Positions 42,984-52,300 of a DNA stretch of 64,000 bases are shown here, piece after piece. The notes under the pieces are model-generated. The model ran no database searches and was not told the origin of the DNA. It saw nothing but the letters and a program-made list of their open reading frames with translations. Source of the DNA: Thermohalobaculum sp038534135 (GTDB taxonomy: Bacteria > Pseudomonadota > Alphaproteobacteria > Rhodobacterales > Rhodobacteraceae); the NCBI GenBank assembly GCA_038534135.1, contig JBCAXJ010000008.1, positions 43,970 through 107,969 on the forward strand, written 5' to 3'. Both the position numbers and the translations under genes were made by a program. Every line of letters begins with the position of its first letter. Position 1 is the first letter of the stretch.

Positions 42984-45296
42984 ATGCTGCATTACATTCA
43001 GGACGCTCTGGCAGCGGCGCCGAAAGCTGCCGAACAACTGTCGCTGGCCCATGTCTCGCGCCGCGGGTTCCTGGCCGGAACCACGGCGGGCTTTGCCGTG
43101 GCCGCCTTCGCGGGCAATGCCGATGCGTTCGCGCGCTACAAGACCGGCGGCGAGACGATGGCGCACGGACTGCGCTATGATCCGCATCTCTTCATCGCCA
43201 TCGATCCGGACGGTACCGTCACGCTGACCGCGCACCGCTCGGAAATGGGCACGGGCTCGCGGACATCGCTTCCCATGGTGATCGCCGACGAGATGGGCGC
43301 CGACTGGGACAAGGTGAAGATCATCCAGGCCCCAGGCGACGAGCCGAAGTACGGCAACCAGGACACCGACGGGTCGCGCTCGATGCGCCACCACATCCAG
43401 TCAATGCGCCAGATGGGGGCCTCGGTGCGCCACATGCTGGCTCAGGCCGCGGCGGACACGGCAGGCGTCGACGTCAAGGATGTGAGCGTCGGTGTGCACG
43501 AGGTCACGGCTGGCGGTCAGACCTTCGGGTTTGGCGATCTCGCCGAGGCTGCAATGCAGGTGCCGGTGCCCGCGTTCGAAGATCTCGCCTTCAAGGACGA
43601 AAGCGAATTCCGCTATATCGGCCAGCGCAAGGTTCCGATCTACGACCTGCACGACATCACGACGGGCAAGGCGATCTACGGATCGGACGTGTCCCTGCCC
43701 GGCATGAAGGTCGCCTGCATTGCACGTCCGCCGGTCCTGGGGGCCTCTCCGACCCGATACGATGCGACCGAAGCGTGGAAGGTCTCCGGCGTTGAACAGG
43801 TGATGGGCCTGCCGGTCTCGAATATTCCGGCGAAGTTCGCGCCCAAGGGCGGGATCGCCGTCATCGCCTCGAACACCGATGCCGCGATCAAGGGCCGGGA
43901 CGCGCTCCAGATTGAATGGGGCGACAGCCCGCACGCGAGCTACAACTCGGCCGAGTTCACGGCAGAGATGCGCGAGACCGCGGCCAAGCCCGGCAACGTG
44001 CTGCGTGCGGTGGGCGACGCCCGTGCCGCCATTGATGGCGCTGCCAAGACGTTCAAGCAGCAATACCATCAGGCGCACATGATCCACGCGATGATGGAAC
44101 CGCCCTCGGCAATCGCACAGGTGGCGGAGGGCAAGGCCGAGATCTGGGCGCCAGTCCAGTCGCCCTATGGCACCCGCCAGGATGTCGCCGCCGCCCTCAA
44201 CATGAACGAGGCCGATGTCACGGTGCATGTCACCCTGCTGGGTGGAGGTTTCGGGCGGAAGTCGAAATGCGACTTCGTGATCGAGGCGGCATTGCTGAGC
44301 CAGAAGACCGGCGCACCGATCCGGGTCCAGTGGACGCGCGAGGATGACATCCAGCACGGTTTCTATCACACGACCTCGGTCGAGGAGCTGGAAGTCGGCA
44401 TGGATGCCAACGGCGCGTGGACGGGCTACCGCCACAACTCGGTCGCACCGTCGATCCTATCGACCTTCGCGCCTGACAGCGGCCACCAGTTCTTCATCGA
44501 AAGCGGCATGGGCCACCTGGATCATCCGTTCCATGTGCCGAACGTCTCGATCGAGAACGGCAAGGCGATGGCCCACACGCGGATCGGCTGGTTCCGGGCC
44601 GTGTCCAACATCCCGCGCGCCTGGGCCCAGCAGACGTTCCTCTCGGAACTCGCTGCAGAACAAGGTCAGGATGAACTGGAGGCGATGCTCGCAGCCATGG
44701 GACCGGACCGCAAGGTCGACATCAAGGCCGAGAACTACCCGGATGACTACTGGGACTACGGCGAGGTCTACGAAAACTACCCGATCGACGTCGGCCGGTG
44801 GAAGAACACGCTGAGGCTGGCGGCGGAGAAAGGCGGCTGGGGCAAGGACATGCCGGAAGGCGAAGGTCTCGGCCTAGCCTCGCACCGCTCGTTCGTGACC
44901 TATGTCGCGGCCTGTGCGCACGTGAAGATGGTGGATGGCAAGATCACCGTTCCGCAGATCGACATGGCGATTGACTGTGGCTTTGCGGCCAATCCCGAAC
45001 GGATCGAAAGCCAGCTTCAGGGCGCGGCCGTGCAGGGCATGACAGCGGCACTCTACTCGGCAATCACCTACGAGAACGGCGCCGTCGAGCAAGCCAACTA
45101 CGACACCTATGAAATGGTGCGATCGGACAACTTCCCGCTGAAGGTCAATGTCCACATCGTCCCGCACCCGTTCTCGGTGCATGCCTCGGGCGTGGGCGAA
45201 CCAGGCGTGCCGCCTGTCGCTCCGGCCATCGGGAATGCCTTGTTCCATGCGACAGGCAAGCGTTTCCGCGACATCCCGTTCGGCGATACTGCGTAA
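42984..45296 (+). CDS. molybdopterin-binding subunit of IorB-type aldehyde/isoquinoline oxidoreductase
   Basis: A 770-aa xanthine-oxidase-family Mo subunit, two-segment type typical of isoquinoline 1-oxidoreductase beta and periplasmic aldehyde dehydrogenases. A Tat signal (SRRGFLAGTTAGFAVAAF) lies at about residues 27-50, so the enzyme works in the periplasm. Cofactor-site features include LLGGGFGRKSKCDFV and the C-terminal GVGEPGVPPVAPAIGNA, where Glu is the catalytic residue of the family. Coupled to the IorA-like gene (3 bp gap). Adjacent to an alcohol dehydrogenase, it could oxidise the aldehyde produced (inference). No C-terminal heme-binding motif. Confidence 0.92.
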   Translation: MLHYIQDALAAAPKAAEQLSLAHVSRRGFLAGTTAGFAVAAFAGNADAFARYKTGGETMAHGLRYDPHLFIAIDPDGTVTLTAHRSEMGTGSRTSLPMVIADEMGADWDKVKIIQAPGDEPKYGNQDTDGSRSMRHHIQSMRQMGASVRHMLAQAAADTAGVDVKDVSVGVHEVTAGGQTFGFGDLAEAAMQVPVPAFEDLAFKDESEFRYIGQRKVPIYDLHDITTGKAIYGSDVSLPGMKVACIARPPVLGASPTRYDATEAWKVSGVEQVMGLPVSNIPAKFAPKGGIAVIASNTDAAIKGRDALQIEWGDSPHASYNSAEFTAEMRETAAKPGNVLRAVGDARAAIDGAAKTFKQQYHQAHMIHAMMEPPSAIAQVAEGKAEIWAPVQSPYGTRQDVAAALNMNEADVTVHVTLLGGGFGRKSKCDFVIEAALLSQKTGAPIRVQWTREDDIQHGFYHTTSVEELEVGMDANGAWTGYRHNSVAPSILSTFAPDSGHQFFIESGMGHLDHPFHVPNVSIENGKAMAHTRIGWFRAVSNIPRAWAQQTFLSELAAEQGQDELEAMLAAMGPDRKVDIKAENYPDDYWDYGEVYENYPIDVGRWKNTLRLAAEKGGWGKDMPEGEGLGLASHRSFVTYVAACAHVKMVDGKITVPQIDMAIDCGFAANPERIESQLQGAAVQGMTAALYSAITYENGAVEQANYDTYEMVRSDNFPLKVNVHIVPHPFSVHASGVGEPGVPPVAPAIGNALFHATGKRFRDIPFGDTA

Positions 45297-45315
45297 CGGG
45301 TGCCGAACAAATACC

Positions 45316-45343
45316 TCCGAGGGCGGCATAAGCCGGCCTCGGA
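45316..45343 (+). terminator. hairpin after the molybdoenzyme operon
   Basis: TCCGAGG pairs with CCTCGGA around an inner GGC-ATAA-GCC stem-loop, 20 bp after the IorB-like stop. A stable hairpin without a T-run; plausible end of the Rieske-PQQ-molybdoenzyme transcript. Confidence 0.5.
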
Positions 45344-45442
45344 AAGCTGCACTGTCAGCGCAGCCATCTCAGCTCAACTTTTACTTGCAAGTCTTGGAAG
45401 TCCGCACGCTTTCCGTGGGTGGTTTCCTTTTGTTAATCACGC

Positions 45443-45458
45443 TTAACCGACTGTTAAC
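45443..45458 (+). promoter_or_regulatory. CtrA-type box (TTAA-N7-TTAAC)
   Basis: TTAACCGACTGTTAAC matches the alphaproteobacterial CtrA consensus TTAA-N7-TTAAC exactly, and another TTAA lies 10 bp before it. It is 54 bp upstream of the receiver-domain gene at 45512, in an unusually AT-rich stretch. It suggests control by the CtrA cell-cycle/motility regulator. Confidence 0.6.
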
Positions 45459-45511
45459 AGTTTCCTTTCATCGTGAATTTGGGGTGTCGGTGATTTCTGA
45501 AAGACGAGATA

Positions 45512-45901
45512 ATGCGAGTTCTTATCCTGGAAGACGACGCGTCGCTGCTCCTGGCATTCACCCAGGCGCTCGAGGATGATGGTCACATCGTTCTGGCGTG
45601 TGCGCGCGAAGACGAAGCGATGAACTACCTCCGCTATCAAGGATCCACCATAAACCTGATCGTTCTCGATCTTTTCATTGGCAGCCGACCCTCCCTCTCG
45701 GTCGCATCCTTTGCAGCTTACGCCGCCCCGGATGCCGAGGTGATCGTGGTCACCGGATCAGATTTCTATCCGAACGGAGAACTCCACGAAATGGGTCACA
45801 ACGTGTCCTGGTCGCTCAGAAAACCCGTCCGAATGAATGATCTTCAAGCACTGGCGCAGTTCACCGAACGCCGCTGCAGCGACGGCGCCCGTTCGCCCTG
45901 A
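45512..45901 (+). CDS. single-domain response regulator
   Basis: A 129-aa receiver domain with no output domain. The acidic pocket is Glu7/Asp8/Asp9 (LEDDAS), the phospho-acceptor Asp53 (IVLDLF), the Thr in VVTGSD and Lys in LRKPV. It likely passes phosphate or acts on a protein partner. A CtrA box lies just upstream, and the solute-binding protein and histidine kinase genes downstream may share its transcript. Confidence 0.82.
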   Translation: MRVLILEDDASLLLAFTQALEDDGHIVLACAREDEAMNYLRYQGSTINLIVLDLFIGSRPSLSVASFAAYAAPDAEVIVVTGSDFYPNGELHEMGHNVSWSLRKPVRMNDLQALAQFTERRCSDGARSP

Positions 45902-45960
45902 ACCGAACTGTGCGACAGACGCACGATCACGCGACGCCAAAGTCGAACGCGGGAGTCCAC

Positions 45961-46740
45961 ATGCAACGAACTTTCACGAATCCAACGCTGCTCTTGGCCC
46001 TTATGGTCGTCCTCGCGGTCCTCGGGACGCTCCCGACTTCTGGCACCGCGCATGCTCAGACACCCGTTCTGACGGTGGTTGCCGACGAATGGCCACCGTT
46101 CTCGGGCAAGGACCTGCCCGGACAGGGGATGTCGCCGGACATCATCGCGCAGGTTCTCCAGCGGGCGGGCTATCGCGCCGAGGTTTCGATCCTGCCCTGG
46201 GCACGGATCATGCACGGTGTCCGCTCGGAAACCGCCGAGTTCCAGATCATTGGCAGCTTGTTCTATGATGATGAACTCGCCGGGCTGATCGACTACAGCA
46301 ACGCCTATGTCGAGACAGAGGTGAAGTTCGTCCGGCGGGTGGGGACGGATGCGGAGTTCAAGGATCTCAGTTCGCTCAAGAGCTACTCGATCGCCGTCGG
46401 TGACGGTTTCCTCTACGAAGACAACTTCGACCGCGCGCAAGAGCTGAACAAGGTTGTCGTGACCACCGCGTTGCAAGGCGTCCAACTGGTTGCAGCCGGG
46501 CGCGCGGACCTTACGCTGGATAGTTCCGATGTCATCAACTACGCGGTTTCGGTCCAGGATCCGACGCTGGAGGGCAAGATCGAGTACCTCGACAAAGTGC
46601 TTGCGACGCGTGGCATTCACATGGCGGTCATGAGCAACGTGCCGAACAGAGAGCAAATCATCAACGACTTCAACGCCGCCCTGCGCAGCATGAGCGATGA
46701 TGGATCTCTCGACCGGTTGCTCGCCAAACATCGGCGCTGA
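45961..46740 (+). CDS. periplasmic solute-binding protein, SBP_bac_3 type, without ABC partners
   Basis: A 259-aa binding protein with a signal peptide ending at about residue 32 (GTAHA). The mature protein starts TVVADEWPPFSGKDLPGQGMSPDII, typical of amino-acid-type binding proteins; ILPWARIMHGVRSETAEFQIIGS and DLTLDSSDVINY follow. No permease or ATPase is encoded nearby. The kinase gene begins 6 bp downstream, so this protein probably presents a ligand to the kinase's periplasmic domain (inference). Confidence 0.85.
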   Translation: MQRTFTNPTLLLALMVVLAVLGTLPTSGTAHAQTPVLTVVADEWPPFSGKDLPGQGMSPDIIAQVLQRAGYRAEVSILPWARIMHGVRSETAEFQIIGSLFYDDELAGLIDYSNAYVETEVKFVRRVGTDAEFKDLSSLKSYSIAVGDGFLYEDNFDRAQELNKVVVTTALQGVQLVAAGRADLTLDSSDVINYAVSVQDPTLEGKIEYLDKVLATRGIHMAVMSNVPNREQIINDFNAALRSMSDDGSLDRLLAKHRR

Positions 46741-46746
46741 CAACGC

Positions 46747-48243
46747 GTGATGCGCGGCGTGCTCCCACTGCTGGGGCGGGACAACCGCCTTGGGCGGCGC
46801 CTGGTGCTCTACATGGTCCTGTCCAGCGCGCTTCTGTCCGGCCTTGCTGCCGGGTTCCAGCTTTACTTCAGCTATGACCGCGACCGGAGCGTGGCCCTTC
46901 AAACATTCGAAACCGTCGAGAGCAGCTTTACTCTGGGCCTTGAGAAAGCCGTTTGGGAGTTCAACTTTTCGCAAGTGAACGCGCTCTTGGACGGCATCGC
47001 GGCGAAGTCTGCGGTTGTTGGCGTCACGCTGACCGCAGAGACGGGTCAGGTTTGGCATCGCGGCACACAACCCGCCGCCAGCAGTTCTTTGTCGCGGACA
47101 TTCACGCTGTCTCATGCGGGCGTCGGCGGCGAACGCCGGCCCGTTGGTGCGCTGCGCATCGACCTTTCACTGGCAGGCGTTCATGACCGCCTCTGGCGCC
47201 AGTTCCAGACCATCTTCCTGTCGAACATGGCGAAGACGACCCTCGCATCCTTCGTGATGCTCGTTCTGTTCCACTCCCTGGTGGCCCGGCACCTGCGCCA
47301 CATGGCAAACTATGTCGCGCAAACCGATTGGCTGCGATCGCGCAAGCCGCTCACGCTGCGGAGAAAACGCGGCAACGGGTCGGATGATCTGGAAGATGTC
47401 GTGCGGGCGATCAACGAAGCGCGCGTAAGCGTGTTGAAGTCGATCGACACGCTCAATGTCGAAATCCATGATCGTCAGATCGCGGAACGCGAAGCGACCC
47501 GCGGAAGTGCGGCAAAATCGGCGTTTCTCGCAACGATGAGCCATGAAGTGCGCACCCCGATCAATGCGATCATGGGTCTGTTGGAGCTGATCGGTCGTGC
47601 GAAGATACCGGAGCGCCAGCGCAAGCAGGCCCAGGCGGCACACTCATCGGCGGAGGCCCTCCTGACGCAGCTGACAAACGTCCTCGAGGTCTCGAAGCTG
47701 GAAGCCCATTCGATTGAGCTCTTTCTTGAGACCGTGTCACTCCATGATCTGGCTGACGCACTGCGCGGGCAGTTGGAGGGCGCCATCGCCCACGCCCACA
47801 AGCCGCTTTCCTCGGACGTGATGGCGCCCGCGGACGCACAATCGGTCGTCACGATCGACAAACGCCGAACCCTGCAGATCACCGCGAACCTGATCGACAA
47901 CGCCACGCGCTTCACGGACGCTGGATCGATCAAGCTCTCGGTTCGCCACGACACCGAAACACCGCCCGCCATCCTTCGTATCACGGTCGAGGATACTGGG
48001 ATCGGGATCGCGGATGATCATCTCGAGCGCATCTTCGACCGATTTGCCCAGGTCGACGACCCGCTGACGCGGTCAACGGGTGGTTCAGGACTGGGGCTGG
48101 CCATCTCACGCGGGCTTGCCGAGCTGATGGATGGCAGCCTCACGGTAAAGAGTTGCATTGGTCGCGGTTCTATCTTTACGCTAAACATACCAACGAAGAA
48201 CAGTTTTGAGGCGAGAGATGGAAACATGCGTGCTCGTCGTTGA
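46747..48243 (+). CDS. sensor histidine kinase
   Basis: A 498-aa membrane kinase: transmembrane helix at about residues 18-40, a periplasmic domain of some 120 residues, a second helix around 163-180, HisKA with His266 in SHEVRTPINAIMG, and a HATPase domain with N-box NLIDNATRF, DTGIGIADD and GGSGLGLAIS. Start is GTG 46747 or ATG 46750. It follows the binding-protein gene and overlaps the receiver gene at 48218, giving a sensing module SBP-kinase-receiver. Confidence 0.9.
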   Translation: MMRGVLPLLGRDNRLGRRLVLYMVLSSALLSGLAAGFQLYFSYDRDRSVALQTFETVESSFTLGLEKAVWEFNFSQVNALLDGIAAKSAVVGVTLTAETGQVWHRGTQPAASSSLSRTFTLSHAGVGGERRPVGALRIDLSLAGVHDRLWRQFQTIFLSNMAKTTLASFVMLVLFHSLVARHLRHMANYVAQTDWLRSRKPLTLRRKRGNGSDDLEDVVRAINEARVSVLKSIDTLNVEIHDRQIAEREATRGSAAKSAFLATMSHEVRTPINAIMGLLELIGRAKIPERQRKQAQAAHSSAEALLTQLTNVLEVSKLEAHSIELFLETVSLHDLADALRGQLEGAIAHAHKPLSSDVMAPADAQSVVTIDKRRTLQITANLIDNATRFTDAGSIKLSVRHDTETPPAILRITVEDTGIGIADDHLERIFDRFAQVDDPLTRSTGGSGLGLAISRGLAELMDGSLTVKSCIGRGSIFTLNIPTKNSFEARDGNMRARR

Positions 48244-48595
48244 AGACGATACGATCACCCGTTTCATGATGACGGAAATGTGTGATGAGTTGGGGCTTTC
48301 GTCAGAGACTGTAGCCAACGGTCACCAGTGTTTGAGGGTGCTGGACGAAGCACCGGACAAGTTTGGCGTGATCCTGATGGATATTCACATGCCGGAACTT
48401 TCCGGTGTCGATGTGAGTAAGAAGATCAGGGGCGCCAGGGCCCATCCCCCGAAGAACCTGCCGATCTTTGCCGTGACAGCCGACGAGGCTTGGCACGACG
48501 AGGCGCGATGCCGGGATGCGGGCTTTGACGGGGTGATCCCGAAGCCGATTTCGATCGCGGCTCTGGAAGCAAAACTCTTCCCCTACGCTGCGTAG
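48218..48595 (+). CDS. response regulator receiver protein
   Basis: A 125-aa receiver domain: acidic pocket Glu9/Asp10/Asp11, phospho-acceptor Asp55 (LMDIHMP), Thr in AVTADE, Lys in IPKPIS. It overlaps the kinase gene by 26 bases in another frame, so is translated from the same message. No output domain. It may be the kinase's detached receiver, acting as in hybrid kinases. Confidence 0.88.
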   Translation: METCVLVVEDDTITRFMMTEMCDELGLSSETVANGHQCLRVLDEAPDKFGVILMDIHMPELSGVDVSKKIRGARAHPPKNLPIFAVTADEAWHDEARCRDAGFDGVIPKPISIAALEAKLFPYAA

Positions 48596-48615
48596 CCCCA
48601 AGGCGCAGAAGGCGC

Positions 48616-48631
48616 GCGCGGCTCTCCGCGC
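48616..48631. terminator. hairpin between convergent operons
   Basis: GCGCGG-CTCT-CCGCGC, a perfect 6-bp stem with a 4-base loop in the 51-bp gap between two genes that face each other. Suitable as a bidirectional terminator; no T-run on either side. Confidence 0.4.
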
Positions 48632-48646
48632 TGCAATACCCGACGT

Positions 48647-49357
48647 TCAGCCGAACACGTATCCGATCCCGCGCACGGTCCGGATCACCTCGGGCTTGCC
48701 GGGGTTCTTCTCGACCTTGCGGCGAATGCGGCTGATGCGCAGATCGATCGAGCGGTCGAACGGCTCCCACGCCTTGTCATGCGCCTGCTCCAGCAACTGG
48801 TCGCGGTTCAGCACGCGGCCACGGTTCTCCGCGAACACGCGCAACAGGTTGAACTCCATCGCCGTGATGTAGATCTCGCGGCTGTCCTCACCGATCAGCC
48901 GAGCCCCGTCCAGATCCAGCGTACAGGCGCCGAACGGTACGAGACTGGCGCCATCGCTGGCCTTTGGTGCAGCGGTCTGTGCGGCGGCGTCCGGTCGGCG
49001 CCGCAGCGCCGCTTTGATCCGCGCCTCCAGTTCCCGCAAATCGACAGGCTTGCCCAGATAGTCGTCCGCGCCCATCTCCAGCCCCACGACGCGGTCGATA
49101 ACCTCGTCCGCCGCGGTCAGCATGATCACAGGGACATCGCAGTCGACACGCAGCGTCCGCAGCGCGCTTAGCCCATCTTCACCCGGCATGTTGATGTCCA
49201 GGATGATGACATCTGGACGTGTGTCCGCCAGATGCTGACGCAACGCTTCTGCATCGCCCGCTTCCGACACGCCAAAGCCGCGTCCCGTCAGGAAATCCCG
49301 CACCATCTCGCGCAGGATTGGCTCGTCGTCACAGATTAGAATTTCGGCGGTTGTCAT
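48647..49357 (-). CDS. OmpR-family response regulator
   Basis: A 236-aa regulator. Receiver: Asp10/Asp11 (ICDDEP), phospho-acceptor Asp54 (ILDINMPGEDG), Thr in MLTAAD, Lys in LGKPVD. C-terminal winged helix: ITAMEFNLLRVFAENRGRVLNRDQLLEQ, DLRISRIRRKVE and VRGIGYVFG, the OmpR/PhoB type that binds tandem direct repeats. It starts 4 bp after the stop of the large kinase, its likely partner. The direct repeats GATACA-N3-GATACA nearby are candidate targets. Confidence 0.92.
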   Translation of the reverse strand: MTTAEILICDDEPILREMVRDFLTGRGFGVSEAGDAEALRQHLADTRPDVIILDINMPGEDGLSALRTLRVDCDVPVIMLTAADEVIDRVVGLEMGADDYLGKPVDLRELEARIKAALRRRPDAAAQTAAPKASDGASLVPFGACTLDLDGARLIGEDSREIYITAMEFNLLRVFAENRGRVLNRDQLLEQAHDKAWEPFDRSIDLRISRIRRKVEKNPGKPEVIRTVRGIGYVFG

Positions 49358-49361
49358 GGTT

Positions 49362-52300
49362 TCATTCCACGCGCTGTCCGAGCAATCCGGCGACCAGCGA
49401 CAGCAGTTCCTCCGGCGTTACAGGCTTTTCCAGATGCGGCTGCCCCGACCCCTTCAAAAAGGCCGCGACGGTCGGCGACAGGGTATCCCCCGTCACGAAG
49501 CCGATCCGACGTGCCAGCTCCGGATCCAGCGCCAGCACAGCGGAGTGGAAGCCGGGACCGTCGAGGCCGGGCATCTTGATGTCGCTGACGATGGCGTCGA
49601 ACGATTGCGTCTTCAGAACCTTCAAGGCCTCAAGCGCATCGCCAAAGATCTGCACGCAATATCCAGCATCGATCAGAATATCGCCGATCATCTCGGCCAC
49701 GCCGGTCTCGTCGTCCACCACCAGAACCCGGCCTGTAGCCTGCCGCACCGCGTTCACGGCCGCATCCGGTACTGCCGGAACCGGGTCCGCCAGATCCAGC
49801 CGGACATAGAACCGCGCACCCTGTCCATGCTCGGACCGGACGGTCATCCTGCCGCCATGCGATTGAACAATGCGGTGAGAAAAGGCGAGGCCAATCCCCG
49901 TTCCGGTGCCGACATCCTTGGTCGTGAAGAACGGTTCGAAGATCCGCGACTGGACGTCCGGCGCGATACCGGGACCGTTGTCGGCCACCCGCACGACCGC
50001 CGCGCTGGCTTGCGTATCCAGATACGACCGCAGATGCAGCTTTCGGGGTTCGGATTGTGCCTCCATCGCCTGCTCGGCGTTGACGATCAGATTGATGAAA
50101 ACCTGGATCAACTGGTCCTCATCGGCTTCGATCTCCGGCAGGTCCTGATCCAGATCCAGCGTCACTTCTACACCGGCACCCCGCAGACGGTGGCCGACCA
50201 TGTCCAGGGCCGCCATCAGCAATTCGTTCAACGAACACCGCCGAAGTTCGATCGGGCGCTGGCGCGCCATGGCGAGGAACGCCTTGACGATGCGGGAACA
50301 CCGCTCTGCCGCGGTCGCGATGTTGTCGACCTGACGCCGCAGCTTCGGCTCGGTCACCGCGTTTTGCATCATCATCGCGTAACCCACGACAATCGACAGC
50401 GGGTTGTTCAGCTCGTGCGCGACGCCCGCCAGCAACTCGCCCATGGCCGAGAGCTTCTCGTTCTGATGCGCTGCTTCGCGTTGGCGTTCGAGCTCCGTCT
50501 CGGTGCGGCGCTGCTCGGTGATATCGGCAAGCGCGATCAGATAGCCATCATCCGGCGTGCGATGCACCGACCCCATCAGGATCAGGCCGTCCCGCGTGCG
50601 AACCTCATACCCCTTGGTCCGGTTGCGGATGATCGAGACCCGATGATCGATCAACTTCTCTGCCTCGGTCTCGTCATCGTAGAAGTCATGAGACACCAGG
50701 CGGCGCATGATGGACCGCATCGGCTCACCGACCTCCGGGGCCGCCACCTCCTGATGATAGATCTCGAGATGCCGCTGGTTGCAGAAAACGAAATTGAGAT
50801 CGGGGTCGAGCAGCACCAGCGCCAGATCCAATGCCTCCACCGTGTCGGTCACGCGGGCCAGGGCGCGGGCATCCACCTGATGGCGTTCCTCCTCGATCGC
50901 GATCTGTTCGGTGACATCGATGGCGGTGATCAGAACGCCGCCCAGACCGGTCTCGTGGCAAGACGCTTTCAGAACGACGCCGTCGCGCCGGTGGAACAGG
51001 AGGTCCTTGACGAAATTGCGCCCGATCTCTTCGGTCTGCGCCGCGAAGTCTTCGCGCGTGACATCCTCGGGCAAAACGTAAAGGCGGCGATCGAACAGCG
51101 AGCGGCTCATATCGGCGGCCGAGGTTCCCTTGGCCGGCAGATGCGCGCGGCCCCCGAACACGAGATCCGCGTATTTCTCGTTGCAGAACAGGAACCGCAG
51201 ATCGGCATCGAACAGGGCGAAGCCTTCTTCCAGCGACTCCGTGGCGTCGTTGACCAGTGCGCGGGCACGCGCTTCGGTCTGCTTCTTGTCGGTGATGTCC
51301 CGGGCGGTGATCAGAAATCCGCCCAGCCCGGTCTCATGCGCCGACATCTCCAGCACGCCGCCATTGGTGCGCTCGAACTCCGCACCCTTCTGATAGCGCG
51401 TCGCGAACCGGCGGATCATCTCGAGATAGGCGTCCCGCGACATGTCTTTGGCCGGCGTGTAGACCCCGCGGTCGTAGACATCGCTGATGTGCTCTTCGAA
51501 CCCCGTGCCGACGGGCGGGATGAACTCGGGGCCACCCAGCGCGATCTGGCCGTACATCTGGTTGCAGAACAGAAACCGCATCTGGCCGTCGAACAGCGCG
51601 AAGCCTTCGTCCAAGGCCTCCATCGCATCGTTGACGAGTGCACGGGCGCGGGCCTCGGTCTTCTTGCTGTCGGTGATATCGAGCCAGACGATGGTGCAGC
51701 CGCCCTCGGCCGTGCGTCCGCGCGAGGCCAGGAAGACCCGGCCATCGGCGTGGTGCACCTCGTAGCGCCGGGGCGAGGACGTGTCGCCGATGCTGGTTTC
51801 GTGCTCGTAGCTTTCGATCCAGTCCTCGACGCCCAGGATGTCGCCGCCATGGGTCATCGCCTCGATGATCTCCTTGCGCGGACGGCCGAACGTCATCAGA
51901 TGCGCCGCTGCCGGATTGGCGGATTTGTAGAGATCGTTGGCCAGGATCAGCTTGTCATCCTTGTCGAACAGCGCGAAGCCTTCACCGATGGACTCCAGCG
52001 CATCGCGCAGGCGCGTGTTGGCCCGTTCGGTCTTGGCCCGCAGCGCTTCGGCTTCCTCGCGCGCATAGACCTCCTCGGTAACATTTTGATACGAGATCAG
52101 GTATCCGCCCAGCCGGGTCTCGAAAACCGACGCGCTCAGGATCGATCCGTCTTGCAGCGTGAAGAGGACGTTCTTTTCATACCTCTTCAATCCGGAGACC
52201 AGGGTGTTCTTGTAGGCCTCTTTCGTGCGTCCCGCCGGGATCTGGTAGAAGCCGCTCTCGATGCGCTGGTCGTGATAGTCCGAGACGCTGTCGCCCGGCT

